Source of the DNA: Thelonectria olida
Lineage: Eukaryota > Ascomycota > Sordariomycetes > Hypocreales > Nectriaceae
Length of the DNA: 64,000 nucleotides
NCBI GenBank assembly: GCA_020736575.1
Contig: JAGPYM010000014.1
Location: forward strand, 682,001 to 746,000
Direction: 5' to 3'
Shown one piece after another: positions 12,912-24,506 of the stretch; the stretch's first letter is position 1, and every line of letters starts with the position of its first letter. A model generated the notes under the pieces. That model was given only the letters and a program-made list of their open reading frames with translations, did no database searches and was not told the DNA's origin. The position numbers were made by a program, and so were the translations under genes.

Positions 12912-13966
12912 CTAGTTGGGGAGGCACTGCGAGTAGTAAGGGTTTTGGTAAACACACTTACTTCCCGTAGCGCAGGAAACGCTACCATTGGGGAATTGGT
13001 CCTTGCTGCCGCCGCACTGGCCGTACAAGGAGACGGCCTTGGTCGAGCCAGAAGACGTGTTGGTCTTGGTGGTGGCAGCAGCGGCCTTGACGGTAGTGCT
13101 GGTCTTGGTGACCTTAGTTGTGGAAGAGCTCTTGACGGTAGCAGGCTTGGTAGCAGCAGCAGCCTTTGAGGTTGTAGAGCTCTTGCTCGTAGTCGGCTTG
13201 GTGCCGGAGGAGGTGTCTCCCTTGAAGACGGGGAATTGCGAGTCGTCGGTACGCTTGCAGCCAGAGATGTCCGTCAGGGCCTTGGGGCACTGAACCTGCT
13301 CGAAGGTGAAGTCCGGGTTATCGGCGTTTTGGAACCAATCGAATCGCCAGTAGCACCCGTCCTTGAGCAGGGCAGGGTAGCTATCACACTCGCTTCGTGA
13401 GGAAACACCACCATACTGAGCGCCCTTGAGGCCACCCCACTGAGGAGTGCAGCCATCGAAGATACCGACGCCACCGCCGGGCATCTGAAGATCGAAGTGG
13501 TTCTCGCCGAGGTCGCCGCCGGTGTTGGTGGATTGAACGACCATGGTCTTTCCCTTGACGGCACCAGTGGTGAAAGTAAGGCTAAATAAGTCAGTAAGCA
13601 AGATGGGGTCCGAATGAGCCGAGATGCAGGCACTTACGCATAGCAAGCACAGCACCAGCTGGATTCTGAGCCTCCTGACAACTTGGTTGCCGCAAAGCCG
13701 TAGGCGAGGTTGCTGTTCACAGCCCAGGGGGAGTTGTTGCTGCAGGTGAAAGAGCCGCCACCGTTGCAGCCACTGGCAGCATTGGAGTCCGAAAGAGGGT
13801 TGTCGTTCTTGTCACAAGTCAGGACAGGAGCGCTGACAGAAGCCTTTCCGCCCCAGGCGCAAGAAGGCTTGCAGCAGTCCCAGTATCGGGTCGAGTGGCC
13901 GCTACCGGAGGCGGCGTGGACGGCAAGAGGGCCAGCCAGGGCAAGGTAGAGAGCGGAAGATCGCAT
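12912..13966 (-). CDS. Secreted GH45 endo-1,4-beta-glucanase with CBM1-like tail
   Basis: Predicted extracellular cellulase of 332 residues that would cleave internal beta-1,4 bonds of cellulose with inversion. Exons are 13638-13966 and 12912-13581; the junction gives CCACYALTFTTG. Residues 1-18 form a signal peptide. The GH45 signature [12 protein letters not shown] is at residues 25-36, with the expected catalytic Asp30, and the second catalytic Asp140 sits in ENHFDL. The catalytic domain ends near residue 225 and is followed by a Ser/Thr/Lys/Ala-rich linker and a C-terminal carbohydrate-binding module starting at YGQCGG and ending YYSQCLPN. The module is atypical: two extra residues follow CGG, and the usual first-face tryptophan is missing (a Phe is nearby). 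Confidence 0.95.
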
Positions 13967-15956
13967 GGTGTCACACTTCGTTCAAGAGATTGGTTAATTG
14001 TTTGAAATAGTCGAAAGAATGTCCGGGAAGAGAAAGAAAGGAGTGTATGGTTAGAATGTAAGAAACACACAAAGAATGAAGAAGTTTTGGAATGCCCAGC
14101 TTGGAACATCTACAGGACGCCTGCCGCCATCTTATATACGCAACCCAGGAGTAATCCCAGGAGGAAAAGGCCCCAGGTCGGTTAGAACTAGCTCACTTCC
14201 CCTGCATTCCGGCTGCAGAGCCTATCGTGGCAAAATCATCTGGTGGTATGTCCACAGCAAACAACATGGTCTATTGCAGGTACCCGAGTCTATTCATACG
14301 AGGTAACCCGGTGTCCCGGGGTCGTGGCAGGGCATAACAGGGCTGATGATCGTGCTATGCCATGTAAAGAGTGAGCGCATCGGAAAGGCTTGGTCGCGGA
14401 GTGAGATCCTCCGCCAATTATAGGCTCGGGATCTTGGGCTGACGGGCCGGGATCCTCGGGCGCGACCGAAGGAATTAATGAAGCTGGTTTCAGAAGCAGT
14501 TGTGGAGATCTCAGGAGTCTTGCTCGGCTGGTTGGATCCGAAATTGAGTTCCGATGAACAGGGATCGCGCTGGCAGAACAATTGCGCGACAGGGGTTGAC
14601 AATGGTGGACGAATGCGTACAAAGCAATGTGTCCGATGCTAGAGGCGGTGACCGTTACTGCAATCTAAATGTTGCATTCCGCTTACAATAGCGTGAGTTT
14701 AGTGCGTCCCGGATCTCGGGTCCGATGATATGGGATGAAATCAGGGCGGCTTTCTGGTTGTGAAGTTTGAGGCGACCTGCCGAGCGGTGGTGTGTTTGCG
14801 ATGGGCGGCGACCATTGTAGTCAACATGAGAGGACTTATAGCACGGAGTGCCTCTATGGCGACAGACATCAAGTAGAACGATGAGTTATCGAGTGAGCTG
14901 GTCAAAGTAATGAAAGTGGCGAGGTTCTGAGCTTGTCATTGTCCACGTCGCAATAAAGGATGATGGTAGCCGCTCAGGGGTTAATTTAGATCAAGGGTAT
15001 TGAAATAGAGGCTCGCAGACTCAATTACGCCAGTAGTAACGAAGACATAAGCATCTAAAAGCCCTCTATTAAGGTCTACATCGTTTGTTTGCCAAGGCGT
15101 TTGTTTTATCTCGTCTTTGAGAAACATCGACTGCATGAAGAGCCTCCCAGTGGCGCGGTCCGAGGATCCCGGACTGCCTGATCAGGCCAGTCCATCACGG
15201 CAGGATTTTCCGCTACCCTGTACCCCCGCCTATAACAGGCGTCGGCTCCCTTTAACACTCCAACCAGGTATGATCTTTATTCAGTTTGATAGCGGTTGAG
15301 GACTCAGCCAGACGAGTTGTGAGCTCTTTTTAGACATTCGGAGTATCGCCTCCCGAACCAGAGGGCAGCATCCTTGGGGATATGACTCTACTGTATCTCT
15401 CTGAGTAACAAGCATTTAATGGACGACTCAGCTTCAACGTGGCGACTATGAGCTAGGATCGACTGGTGAGAATGGGCCGAATATTCAAGACTATTCTTTA
15501 AATCCTCTTATGTGTGCCATGAGGATGACCACGCGCCATGGTTTAAATCCACGGCACGCTTTCACACGATCCGGACTCGGTGGCAGCCAACCGAGTCTTA
15601 GTGTGGGTAGTCGATCGATTAAGAACGGATCAGGCTGTCTTTCCATATATGTCTTGACCGATCCAGATGTGAAGAATACGGAAGTTGCTTGGATAGCAGT
15701 CTAAGATCGAAACTGGCAGATTAACCAAGGAGAGGACGATTCCGTTTTATTCTAGATTGCAATCTGTAACAATAGCGGAATTGTTAGCGTGACACGGTGC
15801 GTTGTCCTACGCACACGGAGATGGACCTTTAAAATGACCAGGGGCGCTCAAGCGAGTAAATGAGCATTTATTTCCTGCTTACATTGCGAAACGGGAAAGA
15901 AAACAATTGTACATGTAACCTGCAAACAAACATGAAACACTCCATTGGACTCTCCA
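13967..15956. other. Intergenic between GH45 and GTPase genes
   Basis: The GH45 promoter lies at the left end. No further gene, RNA or repeat was recognised; frames such as 14290-14622 on the minus strand lack any family motif. Confidence 0.5.
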
Positions 15957-18900
15957 TCAAGCACTAATGACACTCTTGATCCTCTCAATCTCCTCATCCC
16001 CTTCCCTAATAGCTTCTTCCACGCGACGCCGAAATGCGGGATCCTGCTCGCTCTCCAGCGCCACATTATCGCTGAGGATAATGTCCAAGGTTGAGTTGGC
16101 GTGTTTGAGAAAAGACCTTGCTGCCGCATTGGTGCACTCTTGGACGCCGTCAGCGAGTCCGCGGAAGTCTTTTCTGAAGCTCGCCATCAGGTTCTCAAAT
16201 AGCTCTTCATCAGCAAGTTTGGTGTTGATGATGAATTTCCTCCGGGCATCACTTCCTCGGCCTGGTATATTTGTTAGTTGATCCAGGAGCCAAGATGCGT
16301 GGACCAAACGCCTATTATCGTTCTAGTCAGGAGGCCACTCCGACTCACCATGTTCTCGGTTGCAGTCCTGATATGCTGGTTTCATTGCTTGCCCGATCAA
16401 TGACGTCTGGAGCCCCGACATGGCATCCGTACGTAATTTCCTGATAGATCATGTAAATTCTCTGGTTTGAATACCGAGGTATGGGCAGAACTCACTTCAG
16501 ACTAGCCTTGAACTCTTCATGAGCCTGCTCCATGTTGCTCCACATGACTTCCTTTTGGGATGTAAGTGCATTGATCAACGGGCCTGTGATATCTGGCATT
16601 TCACTCAAGCCATCCTCTGAGACGTCAGTTAGCAACAGTGTGGTGGTGGAGCATAGATATAAAGGATCAAGAAAGCACAATGATTCTGGGGTTCGCAATA
16701 CCTAGGTGTTCAATCGACCATTCCAATAAATCATCGAGGAGCGTCTCAACACTACCGTGCCGCGTATCGATGAGGCGCCGTAGATCTTTCCATGGTTGAT
16801 TCAGGTCTTTAGTCATTTCCTCAATTGCCTCTTCGTTCCAGTTCCGACAACCGACAGCGGGTGTCGAGTAGTCGCCGTAATTGCGACAAAATGCGGCGTA
16901 AGATGCTACGGTCGACGTATTAGACAATGCCGACTCCATTTATTCTCCAGTGGGTAAGATTAAGAATGCGATACTCACCATGATGGAACTAACAATCACC
17001 GGATGGTCAGTTGTAGTTTGAACGTCGATCTTGAGGGTCACTTACCCCGGCCCAGCCATATCCCGCATTTACGGCTGCTTCACCCCAGTCCCCAAGATAC
17101 GAGTCTAATAGATCCATGAGCTCCATGTTTAAAAGTTGGGTACAAAAAAGTTGAAAGAAAAGATCAAGTCAAGGAAAGAATGAGCCTACTCTCGTCTATT
17201 TGCTCCTTGAAGTCCTTCTTGAGCCCTCTAGAGATTTGATTGAGTTTCGATTTGGGATGGCTAAGGTCCTACCATCTCTCGTCAGCTTAGACCTTGACTA
17301 ACGCTCAAAGATTTCCGTTGTTTCAAAAGTTGCCTACTTTTTCCAAGCGACTCTTGAGGGCCTTCAGATTCTTGCGGATTGCCTCCTTTCGCTCTACCGT
17401 AGCGCTCCCCGCACCAGAGCGAACCCAGAGTTGAATCTGAGCCAGAAGAGCAGGGATCTCGTCCTTCATGTACCGAGTGGCGATCCTCCGCTGACTGTTG
17501 GCGACGATGGAGATGCAGTGCTTTCTCACTTCGAGAATCCCACTCAGCTGAAGAATTTGCCTTGCGGCGTCTCTGTCCTCATCCCGAAAGTCCCAATAAC
17601 TCTTATTGCTCACGCAAAAGACATTAACACTCTCGTCCGATTGGGGAAGGGTGTATTGGGCTTGGAGGTCTCTTGTCACGACCGAGTTACGCGTTGTGAC
17701 AAGGTAGGAATGCAATCTAAAGAATTAAAGAGTAACAATGAGTGACTTGGTTCTGACATTTCAACAGATGAAAAAGGCTTTGACTTACTGAAATTCCCGG
17801 TCCCTTATTCGCCGCCTGGAGATGTAGACGTTAACTCGCATTCAATCACAAACAGGCTCTTGGTGAGGGTGATAATAAAAGACTCCAATACTTACTTGAG
17901 AGTAGACTGACTTCTGTACAGAGCGAACATACTGTCTCGCTCATCATCTGAATATTCGTCATCCGATGCATATTCAGCGATCTGAGCTGCAATTTCGCTC
18001 CGTTCTCGTCTATCGGCTGCAATCAGGTCTTGAAGGCCTTGGATGTGCTTCGCTCTGAGCCCCTTCCAGTCTCGCTTTGCCTCATCGGCTTGTATGTCCT
18101 ACAATAAGGCGTCAGTCTTAGAACCCAGCGTGAAGCGGCAGCTGAAAGAATACACACGTCAGATCTTGTGCAGACAATTCCGACATTGGACAACTGGGCT
18201 CCTTCGGCAAGCCGGAACACGCACTGGACCCCTTCATCGGTCACTGCGCGGCCGATGTTGCAGATGACAAATATCTCGTCACATTCTAAGAGAAATCGCT
18301 CGGTGATGCTTCTTCTAGCCGAGTTCAAGTCACGAAGACCTGGTAGATCAACGAGAACAAGTCCCTTGCTCAAAATGTGTGCGTTGAGGCACACCCTAAT
18401 CATTAGTCAGACAACAATTCAATTACCAGGCATGTATTGCCACTCACCTGACTTTTCTTATGAAGGGCCATTTTGCAGGCGAATTCTTTAGCCTAGGCTC
18501 AGACGAGAGCTCCATCAAGCGAGCAGAGCAGCTCTCTAGCGTGTCGTATGACTGGCGAGAGCTGATTTCCGATGGTCTAGCATCCGCAGCCCATGACTCC
18601 AATCTCGTGAGAACCTCGGTTGGCGAGGCTTCCAAAAGAAAGTCGTCATCATCCAACCGGCCGCGGAACATGGAAAAGAATGTATCTCGCGCCTGATTGG
18701 CACTCTCCTCCCATTCGTCCTCACCATGCAAATGGAACTGGCGATAAGATACAAGCATCGTCGAAAGTTGCTCACTAATATCCTCCATAGAGAAGAGCTC
18801 AACTTCTATTTCAAAAGTATTGAGCTCATGGTGATGATATTCTGTGACAACACATGTGCATGCTTCACCACTGTTACTCTGCATTGAAGTTAACTCGGCA

Positions 18901-19836
18901 AGTCGACCCAGGAAAGCAACCTATACGCAAAACTCACAGTCCTTGCAAGCCCCCTGAAGTCGAGGAGAGAGTTCAGAAGACTACTTTTACCTGCGCCGTA
19001 TAAGTTTAGCCACTGTCATCTTAAATTGAGAGCTGTACAAGGGAGAACTCACCAACACCAGAATCACCGACAAAGCCGACAGTGCGAGTGGAAGGGTATG
19101 TGAAAGCAGCCAACTCTCCGGCCTCCTTGTGCAGTCGCTGCATTGTAGAGTCGGGGTCGTGGTGTAAGGATGCGCTTCCCAAGACCTCATGTGTGGTCGA
19201 CATGAGCGCTTTCGCGTCTCTCAATGCCCTTTGAAACGACGGGTCGTGGAAAGCATCCCGGGGAAGCTCTTCGTCCCGGACATCGTGCCGCGTAAAAGAA
19301 GTTCGAGAGCCTGATCGACGGGATCTAGCATTGCGCCGAGGAGTGCCTTGTCTGCTGCCAGCTGCATCGTCCGGAGCGAGCGATACGCTGCGACTGTCGG
19401 ATCCTCTAGCTACTCCCTCAACAGCGTCAGCGATATCGGACAAGTTCTCAATTCCGCCTCTGGGTGAAAGTTGCATGCGCTGCATGTTCCGCTCCATGCT
19501 TCGAGTTACCGAACCATCCGAAGCAATGGCTTGTCGGCGGGCTTGGTCGACTGGGGAGTTTGATGCATTGGGTGAAGGGGACTGAGGAGAAGCAGATGTT
19601 GATGGCGTTCGAATAGCTGGAATATTTCTGGAGCTTGTCGAAGTTTCGGAAGAGCCGGTGGGAGAAGAGACATCTTGTTCAATAGAGGGGATAGGGAGGT
19701 CTGCATTGGCCGCAGAAGTTGTCGAATCGGTCGCAGAGCCAGCCCTGCCACCTCGACGCTTCACCTGGTTAGCTCATGGTCAAGCAAACATACTAATGTA
19801 GCAAATCTGATGATTTGATAATACCTCTTTGACCAT
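15957..19836 (-). CDS. Large dynamin-superfamily/SLIP-GC-like GTPase
   Basis: Predicted 974-residue GTPase. Fifteen exons were assembled by hand: 19825-19836, 19053-19764, 18938-18990, 18448-18878, 18158-18395, 17896-18098, 17789-17815, 17338-17716, 17190-17268, 17046-17104, 16979-16988, 16702-16905, 16496-16616, 16349-16440, 15957-16261. An acidic, Ser/Pro/Arg-rich disordered N-terminus of about 200 residues precedes a P-loop GDSGVGKSSLLN that is only intact after splicing. The G3 motif DLPGL and a G4-like TRSD follow in exon 5. The C-terminal half is helical and charged, with the block GCRNWNEE. Fungal relatives are usually annotated as nuclear GTPase SLIP-GC-like; their role is unknown. 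The smallest exons (10, 12 and 27 nt) are the least certain parts of the model. Confidence 0.82.
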
Positions 19837-20904
19837 GGCGAAATAAACGAATGTTTTGTCTTGGATGTGATGTGAGGTAGATAGGCAGTCTGACGGACAA
19901 AGTGCGAGATGATTAGATGCGTCAATTTAGAACACGAAAGCAAGAGCACGAAATGACAAGAGACGGCAAAAAGGAAATTCTACGCTTTATGAGCACTCCG
20001 CTTCTCCCCCTCCCGCACAGTGACCTGGCCGTGTCGCCCAGGCAGAGTTATGCTGTTGGTTTGCTGCGGGGCGTATGTTGGGCGGCTACGTTTTCAATGG
20101 CCAATACCAGGCAATTATCCGAGCTGACGACCCTTTATTGCGACCAAAGGTGTGCAACTTTGTACACTTTTGTTCAGCTGCCGATTGCAATCGTTGCTAA
20201 CTATGGAATGGTGCGTCTCAGAGAATGCAGGACTGCGGCGCTTGATCAAGAACGAACAGCTTCTGCAACCCCGGAGATCAGCACACGAAACTTGAGCAGG
20301 TCTTTGAAACGGTTCGCTGCGACTTTCACTAATCAGACTTTCTAAATAGATCCTTCAGCCACAGCCGCCCGCAAACGATGCCAGGTCGCGGCCATCAACA
20401 GGACAAGCCACTCCTTTGTGTTTCAGGACAGACGCCCAGTGAAGAGGCCCATCATGTTTCAAGAAGCCTATTGAAGCCTAGTATTGGTGTATGAGAGTCC
20501 TTCGTGATTCATGGCAAGTGTGACTTGGCCACATGTTGCAAAGACAATCACAGCTTAGGTAGGATCGAGCTGTGACCATCTCGACCCAATTGATTGCCTA
20601 GACACCCAGAGCCAAAGCGGTGAGAATAACCCTCATTCAAGGGGCGCAGACTTGGAGAGCTGAATAATTAGTATAATACTAAGATAGAGCGAGATGAGTA
20701 ATTTGAGGCTTGCAGGGAGAATCATAAATATTCACCTCGTGCTATGAGTGCATGGCCCAGCTTCACGTCTCATGAATATGATAGCTATCATGACCATGGT
20801 GTTTCTTTCTGGAACCTCCCTTGTCGCCCTTATCGATGCCTTCACGAGAAGACGACTGCGTCAGCGCGAACAACTTCAAACGTAGTCGTCTTCGTCGAAC
20901 ATCA
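19837..20904. other. Intergenic
   Basis: The GTPase promoter is at the left end and the tRNA gene at the right. The 142-codon plus-strand frame at 19917-20345 has no recognisable motif and is not called. Confidence 0.5.
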
Positions 20905-21003
20905 TCCGGTGTAGTGTAACGGTTAACATACCGCGTTTTCAACTTGCTCCAAGTTGGAGCGAGGACATCCGCGGCGCTCGGGGTTCGATTCCCCGCACCG
21001 GAG
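20905..21003 (+). tRNA. tRNA-Glu (anticodon TTC) with intron
   Basis: A complete cloverleaf can be drawn. The acceptor stem is TCCGGTG/CACCGGA with discriminator G21003. The D-stem is GTGT/ACAT. The anticodon stem CCGCG (20931-20935) pairs with CGCGG (20970-20974), and the loop TTTTCA...C gives anticodon TTC at 20938-20940. The T-arm is CGGGG-TTCGATT-CCCCG (20979-20995) with a normal B box. A 27-nt intron, 20942-20968, sits at the canonical position one base 3' of the anticodon. CCA is not encoded, as expected for a eukaryotic nuclear gene. Confidence 0.93.
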
Positions 21004-21088
21004 TATGACAGATCTATAGGTCTGAATCTTTTGACTGCACTCTTTTTGCCCTTGTGCTAGAAAACCGTCCTTGATGGAGCGGGACAGC

Positions 21089-24000
21089 TTAGATAATAGA
21101 TAATAATTGATTCACATCAGCTCCCACTTCTAGAAGCTTCTCAACAACCTCGAGATGGCCTCCATTAGCTGCTTCCCAGAGCTCACTTTTCATAAACTTG
21201 TGACCATGACTAGTATGAGCATAAGCTCCTGCTGCCCGAAGTTTCTCAGCAACCTCAACATGGCCCCCTTCAGCTGCTGCTTGGAGTGCACTCCGACTTG
21301 CCCCAGCAGCAGTATAACTATTCGCACGTGCTCCTGCAGCCAAAAGCTTCTCAACAACCTCATGATCACCTCTTTTAGCTGCAATTCGGAGTGGAGTCAT
21401 ACTAGTTTGCCCATGAACAGCATCGATGGTGGCATTTGCAGTTAGAAGCCTCTCAACAACCTCAAGATGACCTCCTGCAGCTGCTATCTGTAGTGGACTC
21501 GGCAATAACCCACGAGTTTCGCCGTCCACATAGGCTCCTGCGGGTAGAAGCTGCTCAACAACCTCGAAATGGCCTCCTTCAGCTGCTGCCTGAAGTGGAC
21601 TGCATCCACTTATGTCAACAGCGTTGGCATCGGCTTCTGCCGCGAGGAGTGTTTGAAGGACAACTTTGTGTCCATATTTGGCAGCGAACCACAAAGGTGT
21701 ATGCTTCCAGCTATCTTTCGGATCTGGACTATACCCAAGCCTGAGGAGTGTATCCGTGGCCTTGATCAGTCCAAAATATCCTGCCAAATGCAGTCCCGTC
21801 ATACTCTTTGAAGGTCGAAGGAACAAGCCACCCCACAGGGCCATTTGGACCACTTGATACGATGCCTCGACCTGAGCTTACTCTCGAGGAAGCTGATGAC
21901 CAGTTTATTTGATGTTGGGTCGCTGACAGCGTGACGTCCCCAGTTACATGCGGCATAGTCGTAGAACGGATTTAACCGCAATCGCTCGGTGAACTTCGCT
22001 TTAGTTTTGCATAACCCGGCCTCGAAAACAGTGAATGAGAGGTAAGTTACGCATAGTGTCGTGATTTCCGTTTCTGGGTCCTTGAACCATGGCTGACGTG
22101 CCCGGCTCAGGTATACTTGTGTCGTGAAGTGAACCAGTCGGATGATTCCACTTTCTTCGTCAACCGTTACTAGCCCGACGCACCCCGAGATCATGGCTCC
22201 CAGATCTGGTAAATCTCCAGGATCAAGCTCAGACTTCATAGTCTTGACTGCGAGTGCATGCCGAAGTTCCAATGTAGTGAGCGGCCGTTTCGCAAATGTG
22301 ATCCACATTAGAACGTTCATGGCAAGTGTCTTTCTTCCTGGCCGTTGTCCGTCGATTCTCTCCATTGCTTAATCATATGCACGATCTAGGACTTGACCCT
22401 TCTGCTCGTCGCTTAATCCTTGGCTTTGATATTGGAAAGTCTCTACTGTACTTCGGATATCATTTGGTGTCACCTTGTCGGCAAGTAAATCAAGATACAG
22501 TTGTGCTAAGAGGAACCTATAGATTGTCAGGATCCATGCCACTCCTTTTTTTTTTTACATGAGGACTTACATCCCATCGACGGCATCCAAGATACCCGTC
22601 GTAATCTCTTCTCGCAGCTGCTTGTCCGGCTGGACGAAGGATGGCAGCTGTCCTATATGACCTTGGAGGTATCTTTCCACATCGTCGCGGTGTGCATGAA
22701 TCTCCATCGATAAGCTTGCTTTAAAGAGTTTACAAATCTCTGGGATAGGCCTCGATGTCACAAGATGTTTATCACGTGCTTTATCTGAAGGTCGAAAAGC
22801 TCTAAGAGAAACTTGGTCCTGCATTCGTCGGTTGTTTGGCATTCGTCAAGTGCGTCAACGATGATGAAGACTCTTGAATACAGCGATGCTGCAGACTGAA
22901 GGATTTCTGAGATCTCGTGGGGAGAAGGCCGCGTTCGTTTGGACTTGTGTTGGTTATATAGCTTCTTGATACCATCTGGCAAGGGAGAGCAGCATTGAGC
23001 GAGCTGCTTCAGGACACTTGCTAGCAGGTTGCCAATCTTTTGGTCGTGTTGCCGCCGGAAATTAAAGTAGATGTATGCGATACCGACTTTCGAGTCATTG
23101 CCAAACCTCGAATTTAGTGAATCAATCAAGATTGACGTTAAGATCGTCTTCCCAGCTCCAGGTTTGCCTGGACAGAACAGCGTCTGCTTGCCCCCACCTA
23201 GCCAGTTCAAGAACCTTTCCGACTCGAGGAACCAATTCCCAGTTGCCGGTTGCCGTCTGCTCAGGTAGTCGCTTTGCTGGGGACCGTAGTCGATAGGTGT
23301 CAGCCTGTCAAGAATCTCGACATCTTCCATGCTGTCTAACTTTGCTCGAGTATGTGCGGTATTTTGACAGACTACATCTCGTATTAGAGCTCATTGCTAG
23401 CTTTACCTCGTTGGAAACGGCTAACCTTCGTGGAGGACGTCTCTCACTGGGCGCACTCCATCGACGTCTCCTAGCTGGACATATTGCAGAAGTTCCTTCG
23501 CAAACGCCGCAGATATTGCGGCAGAATATTCCTGCCAGTCTTTGTTCTTTTGTTCGTCGCCATAGTCGCAAATTCCCCGGATGACGATACATGGGAAGCT
23601 ATTCATCAGTCCTGCCGCCTCCATTTCAACGCACAACACATTGCCGCCAAAAAGGCGATTGAGATTGTCACGAAAGCTGGCGTCCTTTACCACTTGATTG
23701 CCCGACGCGATGAGCCCGAAGTGCGGCCTCGTGTCTCTCGGCTTCCTCTGGCCTGCCTCAACTGTGGTGGTGCTACCTGGTTGCCCAATCTCAGAACCCA
23801 TGGGATCAACCGAGCCGCGACCGCGTAGGAATTCGAAAAGAGTAAGGAGCATACCCAACAGCATCGACCATATAACTTCCCAGGTGCCCCGGGTATGACA
23901 AGAAGGATCTGGCGTGAACAGAGGATCTCTAAGGGCCTCAGTCCAGGTGTACCTCTCCTTCAGCCTCGGCCACTTTTGCTCCAGTTCGTCCAGATACTCC

Positions 24001-24506
24001 GGTATCTTGGACCCGTTCAACTCGTTCTCCGTCTTCAGTGCCGTCAACGCTGTGCGAAGCAAGGTAGGCGGAGGAGCTAAGGCCCCCGTCCATTTGAAGT
24101 TGCCGCCTCGTTCCGCCTTGCCAAAGTCCCATTGAACTACTCCGGGATACTGGTCCGCGGGTGTACTGACGACGACATCGCCAAGTCGCACCTTGGGTGG
24201 GATGCCTCCGCCAATACCAACCATCAGACCAAACTTGATGAGGGGAAAAGTGGAAATCATCCAAGTGGCGATAGTCGCCGCTGAATTGGTGCCGGTCTCT
24301 CCTTCGGGCAAGCAGGCTATGACAATATTGTGCTTGCCAATAGACCCTAGTGTGTACGCGTTGGGATCATTCGGTGGCTTCAGGAGATTGGCGTGTCGAG
24401 GGTCGAGCATGGCCGTCGCGGCGGTTTGCTCTTCGGACAACGCGCAGACCCATCCCACGGTGTAGCTATCATGATTTCTGGCCTCACTCGTTGTTTGAGC
24501 AGCCAT
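21089..24506 (-). pseudogene. Broken PNP_UDP-NACHT-ankyrin NLR-like gene
   Basis: This encodes a fungal NOD-like receptor architecture. The N-terminal nucleoside-phosphorylase-like domain is intact (exon 23426-24506: YTVGWVCALSEEQ, VGIGGGIPP, CVEMEAAGLMNSFPC, IRGICDYGD). An intron joins VLHE to VCQNTAHTRAKLDSMEDV (next exon from 23371). The NACHT domain has a Walker A GKPGAGKT and a Walker B VFIIVDALDEC. Then the frame breaks. Near 22763 a one-base loss shifts INIL to LVTSRP. After a normal intron (22517-22570) an in-frame TAA at 22369-22371 follows DRAYD. Near 21870-21885 a second frameshift separates the NACHT C-terminal region from the ankyrin repeats (21089-21853, about seven repeats with the consensus GHxEVVEKLLxAGA). 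Each segment otherwise reads cleanly, so inactivation looks recent. A truncated PNP-NACHT product could still be made. Confidence 0.85.

Noticed and set aside
16262..16348. A 37-nt intron ending at the AG before 16312 in the GTPase gene
   Set aside because: It leads to a stop; extending to the AG at 16262-16263, with a CTAAC branch site, gives a clean frame.
17105..17189. Apparent frameshift between exons 9 and 10 of the GTPase gene
   Set aside because: Using the later acceptor (exon from 17104) closes the phase, so no lesion needs to be assumed.
19917..20345. 142-codon plus-strand frame between the GTPase gene and the tRNA
   Set aside because: No recognisable domain, and its start lies in the likely GTPase promoter.
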